A stretch of DNA of 64,000 nucleotides from Gordonia jinhuaensis (GTDB lineage: Bacteria > Actinomycetota > Actinomycetes > Mycobacteriales > Mycobacteriaceae): contig NZ_BMGC01000004.1 of assembly GCF_014639795.1 (NCBI RefSeq), positions 124,001-188,000 of the forward strand, read 5' to 3'. Below are positions 49,013 through 58,124 of the stretch, in pieces. Every line of letters starts with the position of its first letter. Positions within the stretch are counted from its first letter, which is position 1. A program made the position numbers and the translations under genes. Below the pieces are notes generated by a model. The model was given only the letters and a program-made list of their open reading frames with translations. It was not told where the DNA came from and did no database searches.

Positions 49013-50338
49013 TCAGCCGACCAGACGCGCCGCGTCGAGGTCCGTCGCATCGGCGTCGGTCCCGGATTCGTCGACCGGACGCGTCGCCAGGCCGGGAACC
49101 AGCGCTCGGTAGAACACCGCACGCGAGGCCGCAGCATGCACCACCACGTCGGGGTCGCTGTCGGGGATCCACGCCCCCGCGCCGGCGGGCACGGTGGCCG
49201 AAGGAGATCCGTCGATCGGACGTACCTCGATCGCGCCGGCGGTAGTCAGCAGGATCTGCGGCCCGGGCATGTCGAAGCTGATCGACGAGGCGTGCACGAG
49301 TCCGGTGCCGTCGAGTTCCACCCGCGAGAGCCGGAAGTCCGCAGCCAGCGTCAGATAGATCCTCTCGGCGTTGAGGTTTCGCACCGTCGGGCTCAGGTCT
49401 GCGGGCGCCACGGGGGTGAAGTCCAACACCCTCAGCAGCTCGGGCACGTCGACGTGTTTGGTGGTCAGACCACCACGCAGGACGTTGTCGGAGCTGGCCA
49501 TGATCTCGACGCCGGTGCCGTAGAGGTAGGCGTGCAGGTTGCCCGCACCCAGGTAGAGGGCCTGCCCGGGCTGCAGGGAGATCCGGTTGAGCAGCATCGC
49601 GGCCAGTACACCCGGATCGGCCGGATACATCTCGCCGAGCTCGAGCACCGTGCGGCACTCCCGGGCGAACACCGTGCCGCCGCTGTTGAGGTAACGCACC
49701 GCGCCATCGAGGACCGCCGGGATCAGCGTCTGCAGTGTCGGATCGGGCAGGGTGATCCACGTGGTGAACAGGGCACGCAGTCCCGACGAGTCGGGACTGC
49801 CCACCAGCAGTCCCAGATAGCTGTCGAGCTCGGGGGTCTGCAGTGCGCGGAGCAGTTCGATGGTCGACTGCGGATCCCGGAACCCCGCAAGCGCCTCGAA
49901 CTCGGTGAGGGCGACGATCAGTTCGGGCTTGTGGTAGCGGTCGCGGTAGTTGCGCTCCGGCGCGTCGAGCGGCACGCCCAGGTCGTTCTCGCGTGCATAA
50001 CCCTGCGCGGCCTGCTCCGAGGTCGGATGAGCCTGCAGCGACAGAGGCTCTTCGGCGGCAAGCACTTTCACCAGATAAGGCAACCGGTCGCCGAACTCCG
50101 ACACTGTCGAGGCGCCGAGTTCACCGCAGGCATCGTGTTCGATCGCGGCGAGCAGATCTTCGCCGTCACCCGGCTGCGCCCCGGCGTCGCCGAGCCACGG
50201 AGAGGGTGAGGCGGGGTGTGCGCCGAACCAGAGCTCAGCCTCGGGATGCGGTGACGGAACGGGCATCCCGCGCAGCGCGGCCAACGAAACCCGCGAACCC
50301 CAGGCGTAGGGACGGACGACTCCCGCGATCAGTCTCAT
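49013..50338 (-). CDS. manA: mannose-6-phosphate isomerase, class I
   Basis: This 441-aa zinc enzyme interconverts fructose-6-P and mannose-6-P, feeding GDP-mannose for mannosylated lipids and glycans. Zinc ligands and active-site motifs are in LQAHPTSEQA, DRYHKPELIVAL and GAGNLHAYLYG. The fold opens PYAWGSR. It overlaps the TobH-like gene upstream by 4 nt (ATGA). The order manA then Rv3256c-like gene matches M. tuberculosis, but the phosphomannomutase gene that should come next is missing here. Confidence 0.96.
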   Translation of the reverse strand: MRLIAGVVRPYAWGSRVSLAALRGMPVPSPHPEAELWFGAHPASPSPWLGDAGAQPGDGEDLLAAIEHDACGELGASTVSEFGDRLPYLVKVLAAEEPLSLQAHPTSEQAAQGYARENDLGVPLDAPERNYRDRYHKPELIVALTEFEALAGFRDPQSTIELLRALQTPELDSYLGLLVGSPDSSGLRALFTTWITLPDPTLQTLIPAVLDGAVRYLNSGGTVFARECRTVLELGEMYPADPGVLAAMLLNRISLQPGQALYLGAGNLHAYLYGTGVEIMASSDNVLRGGLTTKHVDVPELLRVLDFTPVAPADLSPTVRNLNAERIYLTLAADFRLSRVELDGTGLVHASSISFDMPGPQILLTTAGAIEVRPIDGSPSATVPAGAGAWIPDSDPDVVVHAAASRAVFYRALVPGLATRPVDESGTDADATDLDAARLVG

Positions 50339-51426
50339 CCCTGCGCGCCCATCAACTCGAGGTACACCGATGCCATCTCGATCCGGCTCTCCAGCAGGAT
50401 CAGTTCCGAGGCCCAGCCACCACCGGACGCCGATGCCGGCGTCTCAGGGTCATCGCCGCCGGCCGATGTCATCACGTAGACATCGGTCAAAGCCGAAACC
50501 TGCTGGCGCACAACCCACTCCCTGTCGGTGGTGCAGATCGCGACCAGTTGCGGCGACGCCGCGGCCGGGCCGTCGATCTGCGGGTCGTAGAAGATCGAGT
50601 CCGCTGCAGCGGCGGCGCCGCCGCGCATCTGCAGACCGGAGAACGTTTCCACCGCCTCGCCCAGCGCCACCGGGGTGCTGACCACCCCAGCCGTCGTCGC
50701 GGCGACCGCGGCGGCACAGGCGGCGATACCGACAGCGGGCGGTCCGTCACCGGCCCACACCACCGGACGCTGCGCCAGACGCGTCGCGAGCAGCTTCGCG
50801 TCGTTGCGGAAGGTCTCATTGGCCGGACTGTTGCGGGCGACCTCGATGTCGAGCGCGTCGGCCAGAGCGTCAAGGTCGGGCAGCGGTTCGGAGACCCGGA
50901 CGCGGCGCAGCGCGGCCAGGACGGCCAGCAACACCGCGACATGACCGACGAACCGGAACCGGCGGGGCACCATCACGCGGGGCGACAGGTCCACCATCGC
51001 CCCGGTCGCCACCTCACGGACCGGACCCTCGACAGGGCAGCCGATCACCACCTCGGCGCTGCGTCTGCCGGCACGCGCGATCGCATCGGGCAGGCCCGGC
51101 GCGGCCGCGTCGTCGCCGCACACCACCACCACGTCCAACGGCCCCACCCAGCTCGGCAGGGTCGCCGTGCACACCAGCGGGACATCGACGGCCGCGGCAT
51201 AGGCAGCGATCACGAACTGTGCTGCGCGCCAAGCACTGCCGACCTCACAGATGATGACCACACTTCTGGGGTGCAGCTCGGCCAGCGTCTCGAGAACGCC
51301 CTCACGCTGCGCCTCGGCGACCGAACGAACCTGGGCACCCGCACGCGCGACCGAGTGCAGATCACGCGCCACATCAGCGGCGTTGACCGCATCGACATCG
51401 TCGAGGTCGGACAGTCCCGTCAACAT
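50335..51426 (-). CDS. TobH-like/SIS-type protein (Rv3256c-like)
   Basis: This 363-aa protein has two alpha/beta halves resembling SIS (sugar isomerase) domains: SVVIICEVGSAWRAAQFVIA and LDVVVVCGDDAAAPGLPDAI in the first, and RPVVWAGDGPPAVGIAACAA in the second. The homologue Rv3256c is annotated TobH or as a bifunctional sugar isomerase-like protein, without a proven reaction. Conserved catalytic residues of phosphoglucose isomerase are not obvious, so it may be regulatory. It is translationally coupled to manA, which supports a role in hexose-phosphate metabolism. Confidence 0.8.
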   Translation of the reverse strand: MLTGLSDLDDVDAVNAADVARDLHSVARAGAQVRSVAEAQREGVLETLAELHPRSVVIICEVGSAWRAAQFVIAAYAAAVDVPLVCTATLPSWVGPLDVVVVCGDDAAAPGLPDAIARAGRRSAEVVIGCPVEGPVREVATGAMVDLSPRVMVPRRFRFVGHVAVLLAVLAALRRVRVSEPLPDLDALADALDIEVARNSPANETFRNDAKLLATRLAQRPVVWAGDGPPAVGIAACAAAVAATTAGVVSTPVALGEAVETFSGLQMRGGAAAAADSIFYDPQIDGPAAASPQLVAICTTDREWVVRQQVSALTDVYVMTSAGGDDPETPASASGGGWASELILLESRIEMASVYLELMGAQG

Positions 51427-51560
51427 GAGCCCAGAGTAGACATCGGCGTGCCGGCTCGCTGGAAACCGGCTCGCGCGATCGGGGTCGGTGCGGTCATGCT
51501 CCTACGTTCAGCCGACAGGGCCGCGATCAACGGGGAAGCGCGATCAACCGGAAAGCGCGG

Positions 51561-52088
51561 TCAGTCGACCGGATCGGGCAGGACGCGCAGATGTCCGCGG
51601 CGGCCCGGGCGGGTCGAGGACCGCCCGTCGCGGCGGGCGGCGTCGGCACGCAGATGTGCGGGGCCTTCGGCGCCGGTGGTCGGGCCGGGCACCGGCCCCG
51701 ACGGACGCCGGGAGTAGGAGGGACCAGGAGGGATCGGCATGTCGGCGCGCTCCTCGCCGCGGGGAGCGGTGAACTCCACCCGGCGACCACCGCTCACCTC
51801 GCGAACCACCCCGTCGCCGAGCGCACCCTCGCGGACAGCCTCGGCGAGGGCGGTGAGATCGTCGTCGTCACGGACGGGGCGCGCAAACCCCGTCCCGCTG
51901 CGGATCATCTCCCACCCGCGGGGAACGGTGACGCGTGCGGCGTGGCGCTCGCAGAGATCCCACGAATGGGGCTCGCTGACAGTTGCCAACGGGCCGACGA
52001 CAGCGGTCGACTCGGCATAGACGAATGTCAGGGTCGCCACCGCCGCATCGGCGCATCCCGGCCTGCAGCATTGACGTGGAAGCCTCAC
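51561..52088 (-). CDS. DUF3499 family protein (Rv3258c-like)
   Basis: This 175-aa protein has an N-terminal cysteine-rich start (RLPRQCCRPGCADAAVATL) and SWDLCERHAARVTVPRGWE. The two CxxxC-like groups and the Cys/His pair suggest a small zinc-binding unit. The C-terminal half is Pro/Arg-rich and probably disordered. Function is unknown, but the family is conserved next to manA/manB in mycobacteria. The GTG at 52088 gives the family N-terminus and has a TAATCT box 8 nt upstream; an ATG at 52211 is less likely. The 134 bp between it and the TobH-like gene holds an imperfect 15-16-bp repeat but no phosphomannomutase gene. Confidence 0.82.
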   Translation of the reverse strand: MRLPRQCCRPGCADAAVATLTFVYAESTAVVGPLATVSEPHSWDLCERHAARVTVPRGWEMIRSGTGFARPVRDDDDLTALAEAVREGALGDGVVREVSGGRRVEFTAPRGEERADMPIPPGPSYSRRPSGPVPGPTTGAEGPAHLRADAARRDGRSSTRPGRRGHLRVLPDPVD

Positions 52089-52096
52089 AATGTCCG

Positions 52097-52102
52097 AGAT
52101 TA
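52097..52102 (-). promoter_or_regulatory. leaderless -10 box of the DUF3499 gene
   Basis: TAATCT on the minus strand ends 8 nt before the GTG at 52088. Confidence 0.45.
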
Positions 52103-52218
52103 TCCCCGGCGTCTGCGCCCCGCCCGCCGACACGCCCGCCGGATCGTCACGATCGGGTCGGCAGAACCGAACACGCCGCACGCCGCGACGCTCGAACACC
52201 ACAGACCGCACCGAGGAT

Positions 52219-52224
52219 TAAGAT
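52219..52224 (+). promoter_or_regulatory. leaderless -10 box of the zincin-like gene
   Basis: TAAGAT ends 6 nt before the ATG at 52231. Confidence 0.5.
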
Positions 52225-52230
52225 CGCGCC

Positions 52231-52749
52231 ATGCCGGATCCCGTCGAACGGCGCACACGCACTGCGCGCTCCGACCGCCCCCGCCCGCGACGTCGGCGCG
52301 GGATACGCGTACGCGACCGTCGCGGCCGTGGTCTGCGTTCGACGTTGCTGCCCCAGACGGTCCCGGCCTCCAACACGCGCGCCGAATCGTTCGACGTCGT
52401 GGTTCTCGAGGCGTTCGCCGAGATCGACGCTCGCTGGCACGACCGGCTGCGTGATCTCGACATCGCAGTCGACGACATCCCGCGGATGCTTCCGCGCGAC
52501 CCCGAGTCGATCCAATGGCCCGACGAGGTCACCGCCGACGGGCCGATCCCGCTCGCGCGTCTGGTCCCGGCCGGTATCGACAGTCATGGTCGCCCCACCC
52601 GGGCACGGATCGTGGTGTTCCGCCGCCCGCTCGAGAGCCGGGCCAAGCGCGGCACCGATCTCCTCGACCTGCTCCACGAGGTCCTTGTCCAGCAGGTGGC
52701 CACGCACCTCGGGGTGGACGAGGACACCATCGACCCCGATTCCTACTGA
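52231..52749 (+). CDS. metallopeptidase-family (zincin-like) protein, Rv3259-like, degenerate active site
   Basis: This 172-aa protein has an Arg-rich N-terminus of about 35 residues, then a compact domain with FDVVVLEAFAEIDARWHDRL, IVVFRRPLESRAKRGTDL and LLHEVLVQQVATHLG. The last segment is where related minimal zinc peptidases have HExxH. Here the pattern is HEVLVQQ, so the second histidine is replaced by Gln and zinc catalysis is unlikely. Function is unknown. It lies between DUF3499 and whiB2 as in M. tuberculosis. The stop codon begins a 15-bp tandem array. Confidence 0.82.
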   Translation: MPDPVERRTRTARSDRPRPRRRRGIRVRDRRGRGLRSTLLPQTVPASNTRAESFDVVVLEAFAEIDARWHDRLRDLDIAVDDIPRMLPRDPESIQWPDEVTADGPIPLARLVPAGIDSHGRPTRARIVVFRRPLESRAKRGTDLLDLLHEVLVQQVATHLGVDEDTIDPDSY

Positions 52750-52804
52750 TCGATTCCTGACTGATCGATTCCTGACTGATCGATTCCTGACTGATCGATT
52801 CCTG
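52745..52804. repeat. four perfect 15-bp tandem repeats starting at a stop codon
   Basis: ACTGATCGATTCCTG is repeated at 52745, 52760, 52775 and 52790 without mismatch, followed by a partial unit. The first unit contains the TGA stop (52747-52749) of the zincin-like gene. A related half unit (GATTCCT) lies just before, inside the last codons, so the array seems to have grown from the gene end. Each unit repeats in-register TGA triplets. Confidence 0.97.
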
Positions 52805-52868
52805 ACTAATCGCCGTCCACACGATCTGACGGCCGCACTGATCGCCGGCCTGGCGGCCGACGATCGGC

Positions 52869-53396
52869 TCAGATGATGCCGCGCTTGAGGCGGCGACGCT
52901 CACGCTCGCTGAGGCCGCCCCAGATGCCGAACCGTTCGTCGTTCGACAGGGCGTATTCGAGGCATTCCGACCGCACTTCGCAGCCCTGGCAGATGCGCTT
53001 GGCCTCGCGGGTCGATCCGCCCTTCTCGGGGAAGAACGCCTCGGGATCGGTCTGCGCACAGAGTGCGCGGTCCTGCCACTGTTCCTCGACGGTCTCGAAC
53101 AGACCCTCGAAGTCGGCCAGGCCGGCACCGGCGACCGAGGTGGTGCAGTCGCCGGCGACGGGCGGCTCCACGAGTCGCAGATGCGGGCGGCTGGGATCAG
53201 CCAGCCGATCACCCAGCGACTCCGTACCGGACGAATCCGCACCCGAAGCCCCTACACCGAAGGGTGCCGGCGTGGACGAATTCGGTTCGGCCACAGCCGA
53301 ATCGACGTCCATATTGTTCGCCTCGCGAGCTTCGGTCACATATGCGGCTCGGGCCTCGAACTGCGGTTCTAGGCTGTTGCTGCGCTCAAAAGCCAT
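52869..53396 (-). CDS. whiB2: WhiB-family iron-sulfur regulator WhiB2
   Basis: This 175-aa protein is a WhiB transcription factor; the WhiB2/WhmD group controls septation and cell division. The [4Fe-4S] ligands are Cys113, Cys136, Cys139 and Cys145 (ALCAQTD, then CQGCEVRSEC), followed by the GIWGG turn (157-161) and a basic tail RERRRLKRG for DNA binding. The first 100 residues are low complexity, longer than in many WhiB proteins. GAGGAGG 7 nt before the ATG at 53396 fixes the start. A LexA-like box lies 210 bp upstream. The order whiB2/fbiA matches Rv3260c/Rv3261. Confidence 0.96.
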   Translation of the reverse strand: MAFERSNSLEPQFEARAAYVTEAREANNMDVDSAVAEPNSSTPAPFGVGASGADSSGTESLGDRLADPSRPHLRLVEPPVAGDCTTSVAGAGLADFEGLFETVEEQWQDRALCAQTDPEAFFPEKGGSTREAKRICQGCEVRSECLEYALSNDERFGIWGGLSERERRRLKRGII

Positions 53397-53605
53397 CGTC
53401 CCGCCTCCTCATCTGAGCTTGCCGTTTTCCCTACGCCCGCGGTGTGGACTCACCCGGGACGATCGACTCCTGCTGGACATGCCACCCGCCGAGGGCGGAT
53501 GTCCACGTCTGGATTGGTGGTGTTGTACTGCCATCACGCGCCGCCACCGAGGTGAAGGCACCACGATCGTGTCGGCCCGGGTGGCCACCAGGTTTGAACC
53601 ATGTT

Positions 53606-53621
53606 TCGAACATGTGGTCGA
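53606..53621. promoter_or_regulatory. candidate LexA (SOS) box
   Basis: TCGAACATGTGGTCGA differs at one base from the actinobacterial SOS consensus form TCGAACATGTGTTCGA. The left half-site is perfect and the right has G for T. It lies 210 bp upstream of whiB2 and 157 bp upstream of fbiA. Confidence 0.55.
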
Positions 53622-53763
53622 ACATGTTGTGTTCCAACAATTCTCGATCACAAACCTGGAATGACACTGCTGTAATTAGACACGGGATCGGCCACTCAGG
53701 TCAAGCCGATGAGCAAAATGCTTTACCACTTGATCCCCTCGAATGACAGTGACGACACGAGCA

Positions 53764-53769
53764 TAAAGT
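53764..53769 (+). promoter_or_regulatory. leaderless -10 box of fbiA-fbiB-Nudix
   Basis: TAAAGT ends 8 nt before the GTG at 53778. Confidence 0.45.
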
Positions 53770-53777
53770 GGACCCTT

Positions 53778-54839
53778 GTGAAGATCACCGTCCTCGTCGG
53801 CGGCGTCGGCGGCGCCCGCTTCCTGCTCGGCGCCCGCGAACTCTTCGGCCGCACCCCGTTCCCCGACGACCCAGCTCCCGGCGACAACACGGTCACCGCG
53901 ATCGTCAACGTCGGCGACGACGCGTGGATGCACGGCGTGCGGATCTGTCCCGATCTGGACTCGTGCATGTACACCCTCGGCGGTGGCATCGACCCCGAAC
54001 GCGGCTGGGGCCGTGCCGGCGAGACGTGGCATGCCAAGGAGGAACTCGCCGCCTACGGCGCGGACCCGGACTGGTTCGGCCTGGGTGACCGCGACCTGGC
54101 GACCCATCTCATCCGCACACAGATGCTCGACGCGGGGTTCGCGCTGTCCGACGTCACGGCCGCACTGTGCCGGCGCTGGGATCCGGGCGTGCGATTGCTG
54201 CCGGTCACCAACGACCGCCATGAGACGCATGTGGTGGTGGCCGCACCCGAGGGTAGGCCGCTGCCGTCGGGCGAGACAGCGCCGGATCTGGCCGGCGGCA
54301 GCGACGGCGAGATCGCCAAGATCGCCATCCACTTCCAGGAGTGGTGGGTGCGATATCGCGCCCAGATCCCCACTTACGGCTTCGCCCAGGTCGGTTCCGA
54401 CGAAACTGCCCCTGCGCCAGGCGTTCTCGAGGCGATCGCCGAGGCCGACCTGATCCTGTTCGCACCCAGCAATCCGGTGGTCAGCATCGGTGCGGTCACC
54501 TCGGTGCCGGGTGTTCGCGCGGCGCTGCGCTCGGCCGCTGCACCGGTGGTCGGCATCTCCCCGATCATCGCCGACCGGCCACTGCGGGGGATGGCCGACG
54601 AATGCCTCTCCGCGATCGGGGTGCCGACCACCGCACAGGCCGTCGGCGAGCACTACGGCGCCCGCTCGGGCAACGGTCTGCTCGACGGGTGGCTGATCGC
54701 ACCGCAGGACACCGCTGAGATCCCCGGCGTCGCGGTCGCCTCGGCGCCGTTGCTGATGTCGGATCCGCAGGCGACCGCCCAGATGATCATCGACGCGGGC
54801 GATCTCGTGGGTGTCGACGTGAGGCCCACACGGCGATGA
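53778..54839 (+). CDS. fbiA: 2-phospho-L-lactate (phosphoenolpyruvyl) transferase FbiA
   Basis: FbiA (353 aa; CofD family) joins the activated three-carbon unit to the deazaflavin Fo to make (dehydro)F420-0. The N-terminal loop [16 protein letters not shown], the acidic [13 protein letters not shown] and [15 protein letters not shown] are diagnostic. The GTG at 53778 gives the family N-terminus and has a -10 box 8 nt upstream; upstream in-frame codons (MSKMLYHL...) are not conserved sequence. The stop overlaps the fbiB start by 4 nt (ATGA), so the pair is coupled. Confidence 0.96.
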   Translation: MKITVLVGGVGGARFLLGARELFGRTPFPDDPAPGDNTVTAIVNVGDDAWMHGVRICPDLDSCMYTLGGGIDPERGWGRAGETWHAKEELAAYGADPDWFGLGDRDLATHLIRTQMLDAGFALSDVTAALCRRWDPGVRLLPVTNDRHETHVVVAAPEGRPLPSGETAPDLAGGSDGEIAKIAIHFQEWWVRYRAQIPTYGFAQVGSDETAPAPGVLEAIAEADLILFAPSNPVVSIGAVTSVPGVRAALRSAAAPVVGISPIIADRPLRGMADECLSAIGVPTTAQAVGEHYGARSGNGLLDGWLIAPQDTAEIPGVAVASAPLLMSDPQATAQMIIDAGDLVGVDVRPTRR

Positions 54840-56260
54840 CCGACGACATCATCGACTCTTCCACCGGCGAGGCCGTCGAATCCCCGTCCGACCACGCCCC
54901 CACCGATCAAGCCCCCGCTGATCACGGCACAGCCGCGAGTATCGAGATCCGACCGGTGACCGGTTTGCGACGTTTCGCACCCGGTGAGGACCTCGCCGGT
55001 GCGATCATCGCCGCGGCCCCGTGGCTGGCCGACGGCGACGTCGTGGTGGTCACCAGCAAGGTGGTCTCCAAGGTCGAGGGCCGTATGGTGCCCGCACCTG
55101 CCGACCCCGACGAGCGTGATGCGCTGCGCAGACGACTGGTCGAGCAGGAGGCCGTGCGGGTGGTCGCCCGCCGTAACCGCACCCTGATCACCGAGAACAA
55201 ACTGGGTATCGTCGCCGCGGCCTCGGGGATCGACGGATCCAACGTCGCCGCCGACGAACTCGCACTGCTCCCCGAGGATCCCGATGCCTCCGCGCAGGCG
55301 CTGCGCGAGGCGATCGGACAGCGCACCGGACGTGACGTCGCCGTGGTCATCACCGACACGATGGGGCGGGCGTGGCGGATCGGGCAGACCGACGCCGCCA
55401 TCGGTTCGGCGGGACTGGCGGTGACCCACCCCTACGAGGGGTCGGTCGACGACTACGGCAACCCGCTGGTGGTCACCGAGGTGGCCGTCGCCGACGAGAT
55501 CGCCGCCGCCGCCGACCTGGTGAAGGGCAAACTCACCGGCGTACCCGTCGCGGTGGTCAGGGGTCTGCGGCCGCGCGACAACGGCTCGCGCGCCCGCGAC
55601 CTCGTACGCACGGGATCCGACGACATGTTCTGGCTCGGCACCGCCGAAGCCGTCGAGACCGGCCGCCGGCAGGCGCTGCTCACCCGACGTTCGGTGCGCA
55701 CGTTCACCGACGAACCCGTGGCGGCCGACGACATCCGTGCCGCTCTCGGCGAGGCGCTCACCGCCCCCGCACCGCACCACACGCGCCCGGTGCGCTTCGT
55801 CTGGCTGCGCGACCGGTCGTTGCGCAGCCGACTCTTGGACGGCATGGCCGAGGCCTGGCGCGCAGATCTGCTCGCCGACGGCACGTCGCCGGAGTCGATC
55901 GACAGACGCGTGGCCCGCGGACGCATCCTCTACGACGCCCCCGAGGTCGTGATCCCGGTGATGGTCGGCGAGGGCGCACACGACTACCCCGACGAGCGGC
56001 GCACGGCCGCCGAGGCGACGATGTTCACCGTGGCCGTCGGCGCCGCGGTCCAGGCCTTCCTCGTGGCGCTGTCGGTGCGCGACATCGGCAGCTGCTGGAT
56101 CGGTTCGACGATCTTCGCGCCGGAGATCACGTGTCGCACACTGGGACTCGACCCCGACGCACGACCGATGGGCGCCATCGCGATCGGTCACGCTGCTGAT
56201 CGCGAGACGGTGGCGCTGCGTGAGCCCGCTTCGACTCAGGGTCTGGTGATCGAACTGTGA
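54836..56260 (+). CDS. fbiB: bifunctional F420 gamma-glutamyl ligase FbiB
   Basis: FbiB (474 aa) adds the glutamate tail to F420. The N-terminal CofE ligase domain (about 25-275) includes [39 protein letters not shown] and [18 protein letters not shown]. The C-terminal FMN-dependent nitroreductase-like domain (about 280-474) begins [14 protein letters not shown] and has [15 protein letters not shown]; in the mycobacterial enzyme this domain reduces dehydro-F420-0. The two-domain form is typical of actinobacteria. It overlaps both neighbours by 4 nt. Confidence 0.96.
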   Translation: MTDDIIDSSTGEAVESPSDHAPTDQAPADHGTAASIEIRPVTGLRRFAPGEDLAGAIIAAAPWLADGDVVVVTSKVVSKVEGRMVPAPADPDERDALRRRLVEQEAVRVVARRNRTLITENKLGIVAAASGIDGSNVAADELALLPEDPDASAQALREAIGQRTGRDVAVVITDTMGRAWRIGQTDAAIGSAGLAVTHPYEGSVDDYGNPLVVTEVAVADEIAAAADLVKGKLTGVPVAVVRGLRPRDNGSRARDLVRTGSDDMFWLGTAEAVETGRRQALLTRRSVRTFTDEPVAADDIRAALGEALTAPAPHHTRPVRFVWLRDRSLRSRLLDGMAEAWRADLLADGTSPESIDRRVARGRILYDAPEVVIPVMVGEGAHDYPDERRTAAEATMFTVAVGAAVQAFLVALSVRDIGSCWIGSTIFAPEITCRTLGLDPDARPMGAIAIGHAADRETVALREPASTQGLVIEL

Positions 56261-56814
56261 GTGCCTCCTCGCTCCACGCGTCGGCAGTGGATCTGCTCAC
56301 CGGGTGGACGCCGCCGGACACAGACCAGGACTCCGTTCGCCACACGGTCCTGGCATTTCTGGCCGCCGTTCCCGACGCATGCCTGCGGGCGAGCGTCCCC
56401 GGCCACATCACCGCCTCGGCGATCGTCTTCGACGAGACACTCGACAACGTGCTGCTGACCCTGCATCCGCGGGTGGGCAAATGGATCCAGCTCGGCGGCC
56501 ACTGCGAACCCACCGACACCACCGTCGTCGACGCGGCGACCCGCGAGACCCGCGAGGAATCGGGTCTGCCGGAGCTGTCGGTGACCGGCGACCTCGTGGA
56601 GATCCACACCCACCCGATCACCTGTTCGCTGGGCGTGCCCACCCGTCACCTGGATCTGCGGTTCGCCGCGGTGGCCGCCGGCGTCCGGCCCACGCCGGTG
56701 ATCAGCGACGAATCGGTGGACCTCGCCTGGTGGCCGATAACCGACCTGCCCGCCGACGCCGAAAGGCCGGTGATCGACGACCTCATCGGCCGTGCTCTGG
56801 CCCGATTGAGCTGA
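56257..56814 (+). CDS. Nudix hydrolase coupled to the F420 operon
   Basis: This 185-aa Nudix protein starts at a GTG that overlaps the fbiB stop (GTGA), making it the third gene of the F420 operon. The Nudix box is [20 protein letters not shown] followed by EESGL, with the metal-binding REx2EE intact. The fold also has [20 protein letters not shown] and [11 protein letters not shown]. The substrate is unknown; coupling to fbiA-fbiB suggests a nucleotide linked to F420 synthesis, such as the guanylylated C3 donor, or a house-cleaning role. The M. tuberculosis order, as I recall it, has other genes after fbiB. Confidence 0.9.
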   Translation: MSASSLHASAVDLLTGWTPPDTDQDSVRHTVLAFLAAVPDACLRASVPGHITASAIVFDETLDNVLLTLHPRVGKWIQLGGHCEPTDTTVVDAATRETREESGLPELSVTGDLVEIHTHPITCSLGVPTRHLDLRFAAVAAGVRPTPVISDESVDLAWWPITDLPADAERPVIDDLIGRALARLS

Positions 56815-56839
56815 ACACGCACGATCAACACGCACGGCG
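56814..56839. repeat. imperfect 13-bp tandem repeat just after a stop codon
   Basis: AACACGCACGATC (56814-56826) is followed by AACACGCACGGCG (56827-56839), identical at 11 of 13 bases. It starts on the last base of the Nudix gene stop. Confidence 0.7.
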
Positions 56840-56885
56840 AGGTACACGCCCACACCGGCCGCACCGCGAAGTGCGGCGGTCGGCG

Positions 56886-58112
56886 TCAGCTACCGCCGTC
56901 GATGTGGATGCCCTTGCCCACGGTCACCACACCACCGGCGCTGACCGCGAAACGCGAGGCGTCGCGCGCCGCATCGACACCGACGATCTCCCCGGCGGCC
57001 ACGGTCACGTTCTTGTCCAGGATCGCCCGACGCACCACCGCACCCTTGCCCACGCGCACACCCGGCATCAGGACCGATCCCTCGACGGTGGCACCGTCGT
57101 CAACGATGACATCGGCCGACAGGACCGAATTGCGCACCGTCGCAGCCGAAATGATGCATCCTGAACCGACCATCGACTCCTGCGCCAGGCCGCCGTGGAC
57201 GAATTTCGCCGGCGGCAGGTTCTCCGATGCGTGCCGGATCGGCCAGCGGCGGTTGTACAGGTTGAAGATCGGGTGCACCGACACCAGGTCCATATGCGCG
57301 TCGTAGAAGGCGTCGATGGTGCCGACGTCACGCCAGTAACCGCGGTCGCGGTCGGTCGCGCCGGGCACCTCGTTGTCGGCGAAGTCGTAGACATGTGCCT
57401 GGCCCTGTTCGACGAAGGCCGGGATGATGTCGCCGCCCATGTCGTGATCGGAGTCGGGATTCTCCGAGTCGGCCACGATCGCGTCGATCAACGCCTGGGT
57501 GGTGAACACGTAGTTGCCCATCGACGCGAAGGTCACGTCGGGGTCGTCGGGTACGCTCGGCGGCTCCACCGGCTTCTCGAGGAATCCGGTGATCAATCCC
57601 GACTCGTCGGAGTCGATACATCCGAAAGCCGATGCCTCCGAACGCGGGACACGGATACCGGCGACCGTGGCCGCAGCCCCCGACGCGATGTGCGCATCGA
57701 CCATCTGCTCGGGATCCATCCGGTACACGTGATCGGCACCGAAGACGATGATGTAGTCGGGGGTCTCGTCGTACACCAGATTCATCGACTGCAGGATCGC
57801 GTCGGCGCTGCCGGTGTACCACCGCGGCCCGAGTCGCTGCTGTGCGGGCACCGGGGTGATGTACTCGCCGTTGAATCCCGCCATCCGCCAGGTCTGGGAG
57901 ATGTGGCGGTCGAGTGAATGGGACTTGTACTGGGTGAGAACACACAGTCGCTGGTAGCCGGCATTCACCAGATTCGAGAGTACGAAGTCGATCAGACGGT
58001 ACGATCCGCCGAACGGCACCGCCGGCTTGGCGCGGTCGGCGGTCAACGGGTACAACCGCTTTCCCTCCCCACCGGCGAGGACGATACCAAGCACGTTCGG
58101 CTGCGATCTCAC
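56886..58112 (-). CDS. glgC: glucose-1-phosphate adenylyltransferase
   Basis: GlgC (408 aa) makes ADP-glucose from ATP and glucose-1-P, the donor for glycogen, and here also for maltose-1-P and MGLP-related glucans. The nucleotidyltransferase signature [17 protein letters not shown], the sugar-binding [13 protein letters not shown] and the C-terminal beta-helix ([20 protein letters not shown]) are all present. The GTG start has a TAGGTT box 6 nt upstream. It is divergent from the ADP-glucose-using synthase across 195 bp, an arrangement also seen at Rv1213/Rv1212c. Confidence 0.97.
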   Translation of the reverse strand: MRSQPNVLGIVLAGGEGKRLYPLTADRAKPAVPFGGSYRLIDFVLSNLVNAGYQRLCVLTQYKSHSLDRHISQTWRMAGFNGEYITPVPAQQRLGPRWYTGSADAILQSMNLVYDETPDYIIVFGADHVYRMDPEQMVDAHIASGAAATVAGIRVPRSEASAFGCIDSDESGLITGFLEKPVEPPSVPDDPDVTFASMGNYVFTTQALIDAIVADSENPDSDHDMGGDIIPAFVEQGQAHVYDFADNEVPGATDRDRGYWRDVGTIDAFYDAHMDLVSVHPIFNLYNRRWPIRHASENLPPAKFVHGGLAQESMVGSGCIISAATVRNSVLSADVIVDDGATVEGSVLMPGVRVGKGAVVRRAILDKNVTVAAGEIVGVDAARDASRFAVSAGGVVTVGKGIHIDGGS

Positions 58113-58118
58113 TCTGCC

Positions 58119-58124
58119 AACCTA
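58119..58124 (-). promoter_or_regulatory. leaderless -10 box of glgC
   Basis: TAGGTT on the minus strand ends 6 nt before the GTG at 58112. Confidence 0.5.

Larger units (their letters stand above)
53397..53777. promoter_or_regulatory. 381-bp divergent regulatory region of whiB2 and fbiA
   Basis: No gene fits here. The whiB2 Shine-Dalgarno is at its left edge and the fbiA -10 box at its right edge. The stretch 53601-53645 is dense in overlapping palindromes, including ATGTT-TCG-AACAT, TCGAACATGT twice at a 12-bp period, and TGTTG/CAACA arms. Confidence 0.6.

Noticed and set aside
52745-52804. CRISPR array
   Set aside because: Units are 15 bp, contiguous and without spacers, so this is a simple tandem repeat.
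53606-53627. CRISPR-like or mobile-element end repeats in the whiB2 upstream region
   Set aside because: Only two 10-bp copies at a 12-bp period, better explained by a palindromic regulator site.
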